64,000 nt of DNA from Stenotrophomonas indicatrix (GTDB taxonomy: Bacteria; Pseudomonadota; Gammaproteobacteria; Xanthomonadales; Xanthomonadaceae). The notes under the pieces were generated by a model, which worked only from the letters and a program-made list of their open reading frames with translations, searched no databases and was not told where the DNA came from. This document shows, one piece after another, positions 25,556 to 32,995 of this stretch. Numbering within the stretch: the stretch's first letter is position 1; every line of letters starts with the position of its first letter. A program made the position numbers and the translations under genes. Location: the NCBI RefSeq assembly GCF_002750975.1, contig NZ_PEJS01000001.1, positions 3,410,001-3,474,000 of the forward strand, read 5' to 3'.

Positions 25556-26530
25556 ATGACCCTGCGTCATCTGCCATTGCACGCCGCCCTGCTGCTGGCC
25601 CTGTCCTCCCTGCCGCTGGCCGCGCTGGCCGAAGCCACCTCGCCCGCCCCCACCCAGCAGGTGCCGGGCGTGCAACACCAGCGCATCGGTGCGCTGCAGG
25701 TCACGGCCCTGTTCGACGGCGTGGTTGCGCTCGGCCGGCAGGAAGTGGTCGACGTGCCGCCAACGCTGGTCAGCCGCCTGCTCGAAGGCCGCTATGTGCC
25801 CGAAGACAAGAAGGGCCTGCAGACCGCGATCAACGCCTTCCTGGTGCGCCAGGGCAAGCACCTGACCCTGGTCGATGCCGGCACCGCGCAGTGCTTCGGC
25901 CCTGACCAGGGCCAGGTGCTGGGCAACCTGCGTGCGGCCGGCGTAGACCCGGCCGAGATCGATGAGGTGCTGCTGACCCATGCCCATCCCGATCATCTGT
26001 GCGGGATCCTCGATGCACAGGGCAAGCCGGCCTATCCGAATGCGACGGTGTGGCTGTCCAAGGCCGATGCCCGCTACTGGCTCGACCCGGCCAGCGAAGC
26101 CACGGCACCGCAGGGCGTGCGCTTTGCCTTCGCGCTGGCACGCAACGCGATCGCGCCGTACCAGGCCGCCGGTCGCCTGCACACCTTCCAGCCTGGCGAC
26201 GCCCTGCCGGGGCACGCGGTGGCGATGGATACCCACGGCCACACGCCGGGGCATGTGTCCTACCGCTTCGACAGCCAGGGCCAGTCACTGCTGGTGTGGG
26301 GCGATGTGCTGCATTTCCATGCGGTGCAGTTCGCACACCCGGAAGCAGCATTCGAGGCCGATTCGGATCGCACGGCGGCTACGGCCAGCCGTCGCAGCCT
26401 GTTGCAGGAAGCCACCGCCAAGGGCTGGTGGGTTGCCGGCGCGCACCTGCCCTTCCCCGGCCTGGGGCACGTGCGCAGCGAAGGCCAGGCCTATGCGTGG
26501 GTACCGGCGGAATATTCGCCACTGAAATGA
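25556..26530 (+). CDS. Periplasmic metallo-beta-lactamase-fold hydrolase
   Basis: A 324-residue MBL-fold protein with a signal peptide (about residues 1-25, ending PLAALAEA). The zinc motif HxHxDH is intact in LLTHAHPDHLCGIL (near residue 140), a second ligand histidine is in DTHGHTPGHVSYRF, and the bridging aspartate is in LLVWGDVLHF. Sequence style is that of lactonase-like or hydrolase members rather than beta-lactamases. It should act in the periplasm on an unknown ester, lactone or thioester. GAGAAGAA precedes the ATG. The gene is flanked on both sides by palindromic repeats. Confidence 0.9.
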   Translation: MTLRHLPLHAALLLALSSLPLAALAEATSPAPTQQVPGVQHQRIGALQVTALFDGVVALGRQEVVDVPPTLVSRLLEGRYVPEDKKGLQTAINAFLVRQGKHLTLVDAGTAQCFGPDQGQVLGNLRAAGVDPAEIDEVLLTHAHPDHLCGILDAQGKPAYPNATVWLSKADARYWLDPASEATAPQGVRFAFALARNAIAPYQAAGRLHTFQPGDALPGHAVAMDTHGHTPGHVSYRFDSQGQSLLVWGDVLHFHAVQFAHPEAAFEADSDRTAATASRRSLLQEATAKGWWVAGAHLPFPGLGHVRSEGQAYAWVPAEYSPLK

Positions 26531-26534
26531 TGTG

Positions 26535-26609
26535 CCGCCGGGCATGGCCCGGCGCTACCGGATCGCGGTGACGGAAAACATCAGGGTAGCGCCGGGCCAT
26601 GCCCGGCGA
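26535..26609. repeat. Inverted pair of GTAG palindromes
   Basis: GCCGGGCATGGCCCGGCGC-TACC and its mirror GTAGCGCCGGGCCATGCCCG are separated by about 28 bases between the convergent MBL-fold gene and engB. Confidence 0.8.
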
Positions 26610-26624
26610 GCGCAGCGGAGCGCC

Positions 26625-27227
26625 TTATTCCAGCCCCAGCCAGCCGCCGATGATGCCGCGGGCTTCATCCACGCCGGTACGGGCCGAGCCGGAGAACACC
26701 TGCACACTCACCGTATCGCCGAACGACGAATGCAGTTCCTTGCGTACCTTCTGCAGGGTCTGCATCTGCTGGCTGCGGCTGAGCTTGTCGGCCTTGGTCA
26801 GCAGCGCATGCGCCGGCAGGCCACGCTGCACGGCATAGGCCAGCATCTGCCGGTCGTAGTCCTTCAGCGGATGACGGATGTCCATCACCACCACCAGCCC
26901 CTTCAAGGCCTCGCGGGTGCGGAAGTAGCGGTCGATGAAGGCCTGCCAGTGCGCCTGCAGGTCCAGCGGCACCTTGGCGTAGCCGTAACCGGGCAGATCG
27001 ACCAGATGGGCGTCCGGGGTAACCTGGAAGAACACCAGCTGCTGGGTCCGGCCAGGCGTCTTGGAGACCCGGGCCAGGCTGTTCTGGCGGGTCAGCGCAT
27101 TGAGCGCGCTGGACTTGCCGGCGTTGGAGCGACCTGCAAAGGCCACTTCAGAACCTTCATCGGGCGGCAGCTGCCCCATGTTGTGGGCAGAGAGGTGGTA
27201 TTGGGCGCGTTCGATGAGCAATGACAT
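26625..27227 (-). CDS. engB: Ribosome-biogenesis GTPase EngB (YsxC)
   Basis: A 200-residue essential TRAFAC GTPase needed for assembly of the large ribosomal subunit. Motifs: G1 GRSNAGKSS, G2 with TPGRTQQ, G3 DLPGYGYAKV, G4 TKADKL and G5 FSGSAR. Length and the N-terminus MSLLIERAQYHLSAHN agree with xanthomonad homologues; an ATG two codons earlier (27233) is also possible. It is divergent from cytochrome c4. The neighbourhood engB / cytochrome c4 / dsbA is widely conserved in gammaproteobacteria. Confidence 0.95.
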   Translation of the reverse strand: MSLLIERAQYHLSAHNMGQLPPDEGSEVAFAGRSNAGKSSALNALTRQNSLARVSKTPGRTQQLVFFQVTPDAHLVDLPGYGYAKVPLDLQAHWQAFIDRYFRTREALKGLVVVMDIRHPLKDYDRQMLAYAVQRGLPAHALLTKADKLSRSQQMQTLQKVRKELHSSFGDTVSVQVFSGSARTGVDEARGIIGGWLGLE

Positions 27228-27382
27228 GCGCATAGGATCGCATGTTGCGGCGCCGCGCGCCCGGCCCGGGGCCTTCCAGCGGGAAAATGCTGCACTGCTG
27301 CGTTGACCGTGCAAGGAAACGGCGTTGATAATCCGGGCGATGCCGGCCGCCGCCGCCCGGCCGGTCCATACGGAGCTTCAGC

Positions 27383-28180
27383 ATGCGCCACGCTCGCGTT
27401 CTTGCCGTATCCGCCCTTGCTACTGCCGTTGTTGCCGCTGCTGCCTTTGCGCAGACCACGCTGACCCCGCTGCCCGACAACGGCCCGATCAAGACCGCCT
27501 CGCTCGAGGTGGATTTCAGCAAGACCACCTGGGGCGATGCCAAGGCCGGCCAGACCAAGGCCACCGCGTGTGCCGCCTGCCATGGTGCCGATGGCAATTC
27601 CACGGTGGAGATGTATCCCAGCATCGCCGGCCAGAGCGAGCGCTACGTCGCCCAGCAGATGGCCCTGATCGCCAATGGCCAGCGCAGTTCCGGCGCCGCC
27701 GTGGCGATGGTGCCCTTCGTGCAGAACCTCACCCCGCAGGACATGCGCGATATCGGCGCGTTCTTCGCCACGCAGAAGGCCAACGCCGGCATCGCCGATG
27801 ACACGCCGGTGGCCGAAGGCCCGTACAAGGGCATGAAGTTCTACCAGATCGGCCAGCAGCTTTACCGCGGCGGCGACGCCCAGCGCGGGCTGCCGGCCTG
27901 CATGGCCTGTCACGGCCCCAGCGGCGCCGGCAACCCCGGCCCGGCCTACCCGCACATCGGCGGCCAGCACGCCAGCTATGTCGCCCGGCGCCTGCAGGAG
28001 TACCAGGCCGGACAGACCAACGAGACCGACAAGGCGCACTTCCAGATCATGGCCACGGTGGCGCAGAAGCTGACCGAGCAGGAGGTGCAGGCCCTTTCCA
28101 GCTACCTGCAGGGCCTGCACAACAAGGCCGACGATCTCGCCGCCGAAGGCGCTTCGACGCGACCGGCTGCCGCCCCCTGA
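27383..28180 (+). CDS. Diheme cytochrome c4
   Basis: A 265-residue periplasmic electron-transfer protein, somewhat longer than the usual 190-220. Signal peptide residues 1-23 (ending AAFAQ). Two haem-binding motifs: CAACH at 63-67 and CMACH at 173-177, with the methionine-containing segments after each domain expected to give the axial ligand. The tail (ADDLAAEGASTRPAAAP) is an extra alanine/proline-rich extension. It passes electrons to terminal oxidases. First gene of the c4-dsbA-dsbA run. Confidence 0.94.
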   Translation: MRHARVLAVSALATAVVAAAAFAQTTLTPLPDNGPIKTASLEVDFSKTTWGDAKAGQTKATACAACHGADGNSTVEMYPSIAGQSERYVAQQMALIANGQRSSGAAVAMVPFVQNLTPQDMRDIGAFFATQKANAGIADDTPVAEGPYKGMKFYQIGQQLYRGGDAQRGLPACMACHGPSGAGNPGPAYPHIGGQHASYVARRLQEYQAGQTNETDKAHFQIMATVAQKLTEQEVQALSSYLQGLHNKADDLAAEGASTRPAAAP

Positions 28181-28237
28181 CCGCCACTGGTCGGCGCCGG
28201 TCGCCACGACGGCCCGTCGCTGCGGTATGTTTCCTTC

Positions 28238-28269
28238 ACGCCGGCGGCTGCGCCGGCGTTGTCATTTTC
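28238..28269 (+). terminator. Terminator-like hairpin after cytochrome c4
   Basis: ACGCCGGC-GGCT-GCGCCGGCGT followed by TGTCATTTT is a GC-rich stem with a weak T-tract, 58 bases after the stop codon. It could end the cytochrome message or attenuate read-through into dsbA. Confidence 0.5.
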
Positions 28270-28286
28270 AACGGAGATGCGTGTCG

Positions 28287-28937
28287 ATGAGGTTGATTCC
28301 CCGCCTTCTGCTGTCCCTGCTGGTGCTGCTGCCGTTGGCGGCCTGCGCTGCCACCCCCGCCAACGCCCCGCTGGTCGAAGGCAAAGACTACGAGCGCATC
28401 GCCCAGCCTGGCCCGTTCCAGCCGCTGGCCGGCAAGATCGAGGTGGTCGAGGTGTTCGGCTACACCTGCCCGCACTGCGCCCATTTCGAACCGCAGCTGG
28501 CCGCCTGGGCCGCCAAGCTGCCGGCCGACGTGCGCTTCACCCCGGTCCCGGCCGCCTTCGGCGGTGCCTGGGATGCCTGGGCACTGGCCTACTACGCCGC
28601 CGACGAAGTGGGCGTGGCCAAGCGCAGCCACGCCGCTGTGTTCAAGGCCCTGCACGATGACGGCACGCTGCCGATGCAGAACGTCTCGGCCGATGAGCTC
28701 GCCAACTTCTACAAGGCCTACGGCGTGACCCCGGAGCGCTACACGCAGGCCCTGCGCGGCGAGGCGGTACAGAAGAAGGTCGATGCCGCCCGTGCCTTCG
28801 CCCAGCGCACCCAGGTGCCGGGAACCCCGGCCATCATCATCAATGGCCAGTACCTGGTCCGTGGCAAGAGCTTCGACGACCAGCTGCGCATCGCCTCGGC
28901 GCTGATCGCCCAGGCCCGCGCCGCCCGCGGCCGCTGA
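28287..28937 (+). CDS. dsbA: Thiol:disulfide interchange protein DsbA, first of two
   Basis: A 216-residue periplasmic oxidoreductase that introduces disulfide bonds. The N-terminus MRLIPRLLLSLLVLLPLAAC reads as a lipoprotein signal with lipobox LAAC at about residue 20, so it may be membrane-tethered. Active site CPHC at 61-64 (FGYTCPHC), the classical DsbA pair, and the cis-proline loop VPGTPAIIING near residue 178. The paralogue 106 bases downstream has a different active site. GGAG lies before the ATG. Confidence 0.93.
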   Translation: MRLIPRLLLSLLVLLPLAACAATPANAPLVEGKDYERIAQPGPFQPLAGKIEVVEVFGYTCPHCAHFEPQLAAWAAKLPADVRFTPVPAAFGGAWDAWALAYYAADEVGVAKRSHAAVFKALHDDGTLPMQNVSADELANFYKAYGVTPERYTQALRGEAVQKKVDAARAFAQRTQVPGTPAIIINGQYLVRGKSFDDQLRIASALIAQARAARGR

Positions 28938-29043
28938 ACCAACACACACCATCGACACGGCGCTGTCGCCGCCGCATGTCATCATTTCCCTCTGGCCGGC
29001 GCCTGACGCCGGCCCCACCTTTCCAGATGCTGGAGACGCTTCC

Positions 29044-29859
29044 ATGAAGACCCGTTTCGCCGCCCTCGCCCTCGCAGCGCTGCTGCCGATCCTGGCGGCC
29101 TGCAAGGCCGACGATGGCACCACCAACACCTCCGCCCCGGCAGAACCGGCCGCGACCCCGGCCAGCACCGAACCGGCCGCGCCGGCCGCAGGCGGCGAAG
29201 CCGCTGCCCCGGCTGCCGAAGGTGACAAGACCGCTGCCAGCGCCGCGCCGGCCCCGACCACCGCCGCGCTGACCGGCCCGGCCCCGGTGGAAGGCGCCGA
29301 CTACCAGCTGATCCCGAACGGCCAGCCGTTCCAGCCGGCCGCCGGCAAGGTCGAAGTGGTCGAGATCTTCGGTTACGTCTGCCCGGCCTGCGCTGCGTTC
29401 CAGCCGCTGGTCGGCCCGTGGAAGGCTGGCCTGCCCAGCGATGTGAACTTCGTCTACGTGCCGGCCATGTTCGGCGGCACCTGGGACAACTACGCCCGTG
29501 CCTTCTACGCCGCACAGACCCTGGGCGTGCAGGAGAAGACCCACGAAGCGCTGTACTCGGCCATCCACTCGCAGAAGACCCTGAAGGGCGAGCGCGGTGC
29601 TGATTCGGTCGATGACATCGCCAAGTTCTACGGTGCCTACGGCGTGGATCCGAAGCAGTTCGCCGCCACCATGGGCAGCTTCGCGGTCAATGCCAAGACC
29701 AACTCGGCCAAGCAGTTCGCCCAGCGCAGCCAGATCAGCGGCACCCCGTCGATCATCGTCAACGGCAAGTACCTGGTGAAGGGCAAGAGCTTCCCGGACA
29801 TGCTGCGCATTGCCGACCACCTGATCGCCCGCGAACGCGGTGCGGCCCAGGCTCACTGA
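29044..29859 (+). CDS. DsbA-family thiol-disulfide oxidoreductase, second of two
   Basis: A 271-residue paralogue of the upstream DsbA. The signal ends in a lipobox (ILAAC near residue 20), so it is probably a lipoprotein. A linker of about 65 alanine/proline/threonine-rich residues (20-85) separates the lipid anchor from the thioredoxin domain. Active site is CPAC (113-116), unlike the CPHC of its partner, and the cis-proline loop is ISGTPSIIVNG. A change between the cysteines shifts redox potential, so the two are likely to have different substrates. Tandem DsbA copies are also known in Xylella. Confidence 0.92.
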   Translation: MKTRFAALALAALLPILAACKADDGTTNTSAPAEPAATPASTEPAAPAAGGEAAAPAAEGDKTAASAAPAPTTAALTGPAPVEGADYQLIPNGQPFQPAAGKVEVVEIFGYVCPACAAFQPLVGPWKAGLPSDVNFVYVPAMFGGTWDNYARAFYAAQTLGVQEKTHEALYSAIHSQKTLKGERGADSVDDIAKFYGAYGVDPKQFAATMGSFAVNAKTNSAKQFAQRSQISGTPSIIVNGKYLVKGKSFPDMLRIADHLIARERGAAQAH

Positions 29860-29881
29860 TCAAAGAGACGTTTTCCCGGCC

Positions 29882-30649
29882 GTGACTTCCCCCACAACAC
29901 GGACCCTGCGCTTGCTGACGGCCAACATCCAGGCCGGCTCAAGTACCCGCCGCTACAGCGACTATGTGACCCGCAGCTGGTCACATGCGCTGCCGGCGGG
30001 TCGCAAGCGCAGCAGCCTTGACGCGATTGCCACTTTGGCGCGCGGTCATGACATCGTCGGCCTGCAGGAGGCCGACCCGGGCAGCCTGCGCTCGGGCTTC
30101 ACCAACCAGACCCATTACCTGGCCCAACGCGCCGGCTTCAATTACTGGAGCCACCAGCCGAACCGGCGCATGGGTGGCGTCGCCTCCAGCGCCAACGGCC
30201 TGCTGAGCAAGCTGGAACCGGTGGAAGTGCAGGACCATGCCCTGCCCGGCCGTATCGGCGGGCGCGGCGTGCTGCTGGCCAAGTTCGGCGACGGTCGCGA
30301 TGGCCTGGCCGTCGCGGTAGCGCATCTGTCCTTGGGCGCCGGTTCGCGGATGGCCCAGCTCGGCTTCATTGCCGAGCTGTTGTCCGACCATCCCAATGCG
30401 GTGCTGATGGGCGACTTCAACTGCCTGGCCGAGCGTCCGGAAATGCAGGTGCTGTACCAGAAGACCCGGCTGCAGCCGCCCGGCTGCATCGTGCCGACCT
30501 TCCCCAGCTGGCGCCCCGACCGCGCCATCGACCACATCCTGGTCAGCAGCGGCCTGCAGACCCGCACCGTGGAAGCGGTGCCCGCTGCGTTCTCCGACCA
30601 TCTTGCCCTGGCGATGGCAATCGACGTCCCGGCCGACGCCCTGCGCTGA
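29882..30649 (+). CDS. Endonuclease/exonuclease/phosphatase-fold protein
   Basis: A 255-residue member of the EEP superfamily. Visible motifs: LLTANIQAG (metal-binding asparagine), IVGLQEADPGS (catalytic glutamate), VAVAHLSLGAGSR, NAVLMGDFNCL (the DxN motif) and the terminal FSDHLALAMAI (SDH motif). All catalytic elements are present. No signal peptide, so it is cytosolic. I use the GTG at 29882, which gives the natural N-terminus; a longer reading overlaps the dsbA paralogue. Substrate (DNA, phospholipid or phosphoester) is unknown. Confidence 0.85.
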   Translation: MTSPTTRTLRLLTANIQAGSSTRRYSDYVTRSWSHALPAGRKRSSLDAIATLARGHDIVGLQEADPGSLRSGFTNQTHYLAQRAGFNYWSHQPNRRMGGVASSANGLLSKLEPVEVQDHALPGRIGGRGVLLAKFGDGRDGLAVAVAHLSLGAGSRMAQLGFIAELLSDHPNAVLMGDFNCLAERPEMQVLYQKTRLQPPGCIVPTFPSWRPDRAIDHILVSSGLQTRTVEAVPAAFSDHLALAMAIDVPADALR

Positions 30650-30666
30650 GCGCTGCCGCTGCGCTC

Positions 30667-30784
30667 GCCGGGCATGGCCCGGCGCTACCGCCCCTGGTAG
30701 GGGACCTTGGTTGGCACGCTGCCCTGGTGGGTGCGGACCGTTGGTCCGCACGCTCTCCGCCGGGCATGTGGCCCGGCGCTACCC
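30667..30784. repeat. Cluster of GTAG palindromes
   Basis: Two GCCGGGCAT-GGCCCGGCGC palindromes (30667-30690 and about 30760-30784) flank shorter dyads, GGTAGGGGACCTTGGTTGGC and GTGCGGACCGTTGGTCCGCAC. All lie between two convergent genes. Confidence 0.8.
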
Positions 30785-31654
30785 CGCCTGCGCCACCGGC
30801 ACCTTCAACCGCCGTGCGGTCATCGTGCTGCCCACCGAGGCCAGTACCGTGCAGCCGATGGCCAGCCACTGCAGGCCATGCAGGTGCTCATGCAGCAGCA
30901 GCATCGCCCACAGCGCGGCCACCGCCGGTTCCATGCTGATCAGGATGCCGAAGGTCTCCTTCGGCAGGCGCTTGAGCGCCATCATTTCCAGTGACATCGG
31001 GATCGCGCTGGACACCAGCGCCACCACCAGCCCGGCCAGCAGGATCTTCGGCTCCAGCAACGCCGCACCGGCATGCACCACGCCCACCGGCACCACCACC
31101 AGCGACGCGGCCAGCAGCCCCAGCGACACCGAATGCCCAGCGTGCAGGTGGCCGGCGCGCTTGCCGAACACGATGTACAGGCCCCAGCACGCTGCTGCCC
31201 CCATGGCGTACAGCACGCCCACCGGGTCCAGTGCCGGGCCGCCGCCGATCGGCAGCAGCAACAGCAGCCCGACCGCTGCGCAACCCACCCACAGGAAATC
31301 GATCGGACGCCGCGACGACAGCATCGCCACCGTCAACGGGCCGGTGAATTCGATGGCCACCGCGATGCCGAACGGGATCGTGCGCAAGGCCATGTAGAAC
31401 AGCAGGTTCATCAGGCCCAAGGTGAGGCCGTAGCGCAGGATGGTGACCGCATCCACGCGGCTGGTCTTCCAGCGCCATGGCCGCCAGAACAGCAGCAGCA
31501 ACAACGCCGAAAAGCCCACGCGCAGCGCGCTGGTGCCCTGCGCGCCGATCAACGGAAACAGCTGCTTGGCGTAGGAGGTACCAATGGCCAGTGCGGTGAC
31601 CGAGCCGAGCACCGCCAGCGCCGGCAACATCGGCGCGATTCGAGAAGTCTGCAT
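30779..31654 (-). CDS. EamA/RhtA-type amino-acid exporter
   Basis: A 291-residue inner-membrane protein with ten predicted helices in two EamA repeats. Features such as ALRTIPFGIAVAIEFTGPL, ACWGLYIVFGKRAG and SSAIPMSLEMMALKRLP are close to RhtA, the threonine/homoserine exporter. A divergent Lrp/AsnC regulator starts 72 bases away, as expected for an amino-acid-responsive exporter. The downstream end reaches into the palindrome cluster. Substrate specificity is inferred. Confidence 0.9.
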   Translation of the reverse strand: MQTSRIAPMLPALAVLGSVTALAIGTSYAKQLFPLIGAQGTSALRVGFSALLLLLFWRPWRWKTSRVDAVTILRYGLTLGLMNLLFYMALRTIPFGIAVAIEFTGPLTVAMLSSRRPIDFLWVGCAAVGLLLLLPIGGGPALDPVGVLYAMGAAACWGLYIVFGKRAGHLHAGHSVSLGLLAASLVVVPVGVVHAGAALLEPKILLAGLVVALVSSAIPMSLEMMALKRLPKETFGILISMEPAVAALWAMLLLHEHLHGLQWLAIGCTVLASVGSTMTARRLKVPVAQAG

Positions 31655-31726
31655 GCCGCCAGTCTATTGCGTCGGCGGCGAGCACTTGGCTCAATTGACG
31701 GCCCGTCCGTGCAACTTCTGCTCACC

Positions 31727-32200
31727 ATGGCCACCGCCCCCGTGCTGGACAGCTTCGACCGCGCCATCCTCGCCCTCCTGCAGCAGGACAACACCCTGCC
31801 GCAGCGGCAGATCGCCGAAGCCGTGCACCTGTCCACGCCGGCGGTGCAGCGGCGGATCAGGCGCCTGCAGGACAGCGGGGTGATCGCCGCCAATGTGGCG
31901 GTGATCGACGCCGCGAAAATCGGCCGGCCGCTGACCATCATCGTCGAGGTGCGCGTGGTCAGCGAACAGCGCGAGAAGGTCGCCCCGTTCCGCCGCCGCG
32001 TGCAGAACGACCCTGCCGTGCAGCAGTGTTACTCGATCACCGGCGACGGCGATTTCCTGCTGCTGCTCTCGGCGGCATCGATGGAGGAATACGAGGCGAT
32101 CACCGAGCGCTTGTTCGGCGGTGATGACAACATCGAGCGCTTCCGCACGTCGGTGGCGCTGGGCACGTTGAAGCGCGGGTTCGACGTGCCGCTGACATGA
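31727..32200 (+). CDS. Lrp/AsnC-family transcriptional regulator
   Basis: A 157-residue regulator with the N-terminal helix-turn-helix (LDSFDRAILALLQQDNTLPQ, HLSTPAVQRRIRRLQ) and a C-terminal RAM effector domain (VQQCYSITGDGDFLLLL). These proteins sense amino acids. It is divergent from the RhtA-like exporter, so the most natural role is to control that gene. The ATG at 31727 fits the family N-terminus; no other start with the fold upstream is needed. Confidence 0.92.
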   Translation: MATAPVLDSFDRAILALLQQDNTLPQRQIAEAVHLSTPAVQRRIRRLQDSGVIAANVAVIDAAKIGRPLTIIVEVRVVSEQREKVAPFRRRVQNDPAVQQCYSITGDGDFLLLLSAASMEEYEAITERLFGGDDNIERFRTSVALGTLKRGFDVPLT

Positions 32201-32243
32201 CGCAGATGCCGTCGAGCCTGTCCTGCTCCTACACTGGTGACGC

Positions 32244-32813
32244 ATGAACACCGCTTCCCCCTCCAACGCCAGACGCCTGCGCCGCTGGTTGCTGCGTGGC
32301 GCCTTCCTGCTGATCCTGGTCATCGCGGCGATGGCCTTCTGGAACAGCCCGTGGGCTGCCGCACCGAAGATGCTGTGGACACTCTCGCGCATGCCACCGG
32401 CCACGCAACTGCCGGTACCGGTGGACGGCGTGCGGCCCCGGCAGATCGCCGATACCTTCGGCGCACCGCGCGGGCGCGACCGCACGCACGCGGGTATCGA
32501 CATCTTCGGCAAGCGCGGCACGCCGGTGCGCAGCGCTACCCCCGGCGTTGTCGCCGACATCCGCGACAGCGGACTCGGTGGCCGCCAGGTCTGGGTGATC
32601 GGGCCGGGACGCGAGCGCTATTACTACGCGCACCTGGAAGACTGGGCCGATGGCCTGGCGCGCGGCCAGGTGGTGCAACCCGGCGACCTGCTCGGCCATG
32701 TTGGCGACACCGGCAACGCCAAGGGCACGCCGCCCCATCTGCATTGGGGCATCTATGGCGCCGATGGCGCGCGGGACCCGCTGCCGCTGCTGCAACCGCA
32801 GGGCACCCGCTGA
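32244..32813 (+). CDS. M23-family metallopeptidase (cell-wall hydrolase)
   Basis: A 189-residue protein with an N-terminal membrane anchor (residues about 15-32, LLRGAFLLILVIAAMAF) and a LytM/M23 domain. Zinc motif HAGIDIF provides the first H and D, and PPHLHWGIYG the HxH pair, so the active site is complete. It should cut peptidoglycan cross-links in the periplasm. It follows the Lrp gene by 43 bases on the same strand. No coiled coil of the EnvC kind is present. Confidence 0.92.
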   Translation: MNTASPSNARRLRRWLLRGAFLLILVIAAMAFWNSPWAAAPKMLWTLSRMPPATQLPVPVDGVRPRQIADTFGAPRGRDRTHAGIDIFGKRGTPVRSATPGVVADIRDSGLGGRQVWVIGPGRERYYYAHLEDWADGLARGQVVQPGDLLGHVGDTGNAKGTPPHLHWGIYGADGARDPLPLLQPQGTR

Positions 32814-32862
32814 CGGCAACCGAGCCGAGCCTCGAGGCCGCACGCGTTTGTTCATGATTTGT

Positions 32863-32884
32863 AAATAGGAATAGTTCGTATTAC
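32863..32884. promoter_or_regulatory. Possible Fur box upstream of a siderophore receptor
   Basis: AAATAGGAATAGTTCGTATT is an AT-rich, partly palindromic stretch in otherwise GC-rich DNA, about 110 bases before the receptor start. It resembles the GATAAT-type Fur consensus only in part, but its position upstream of a siderophore receptor supports the reading. Confidence 0.4.
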
Positions 32885-32995
32885 CATTTCTTTCGTTTCC
32901 GGTGGTGCCAGGACGGCCTGCCCGCCCTTCCCCTACCCGTAGCGCCTCGACTCCTGGATGACGGCCGAACGCGCGTGCCCGTTGCAGGAATCCGC

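Noticed and set aside
27228..27382. Search for a Spot 42-like small RNA next to engB
   Set aside because: In E. coli spf lies beside engB, but this gap shows no matching sequence and no terminator; it looks like a plain divergent promoter.
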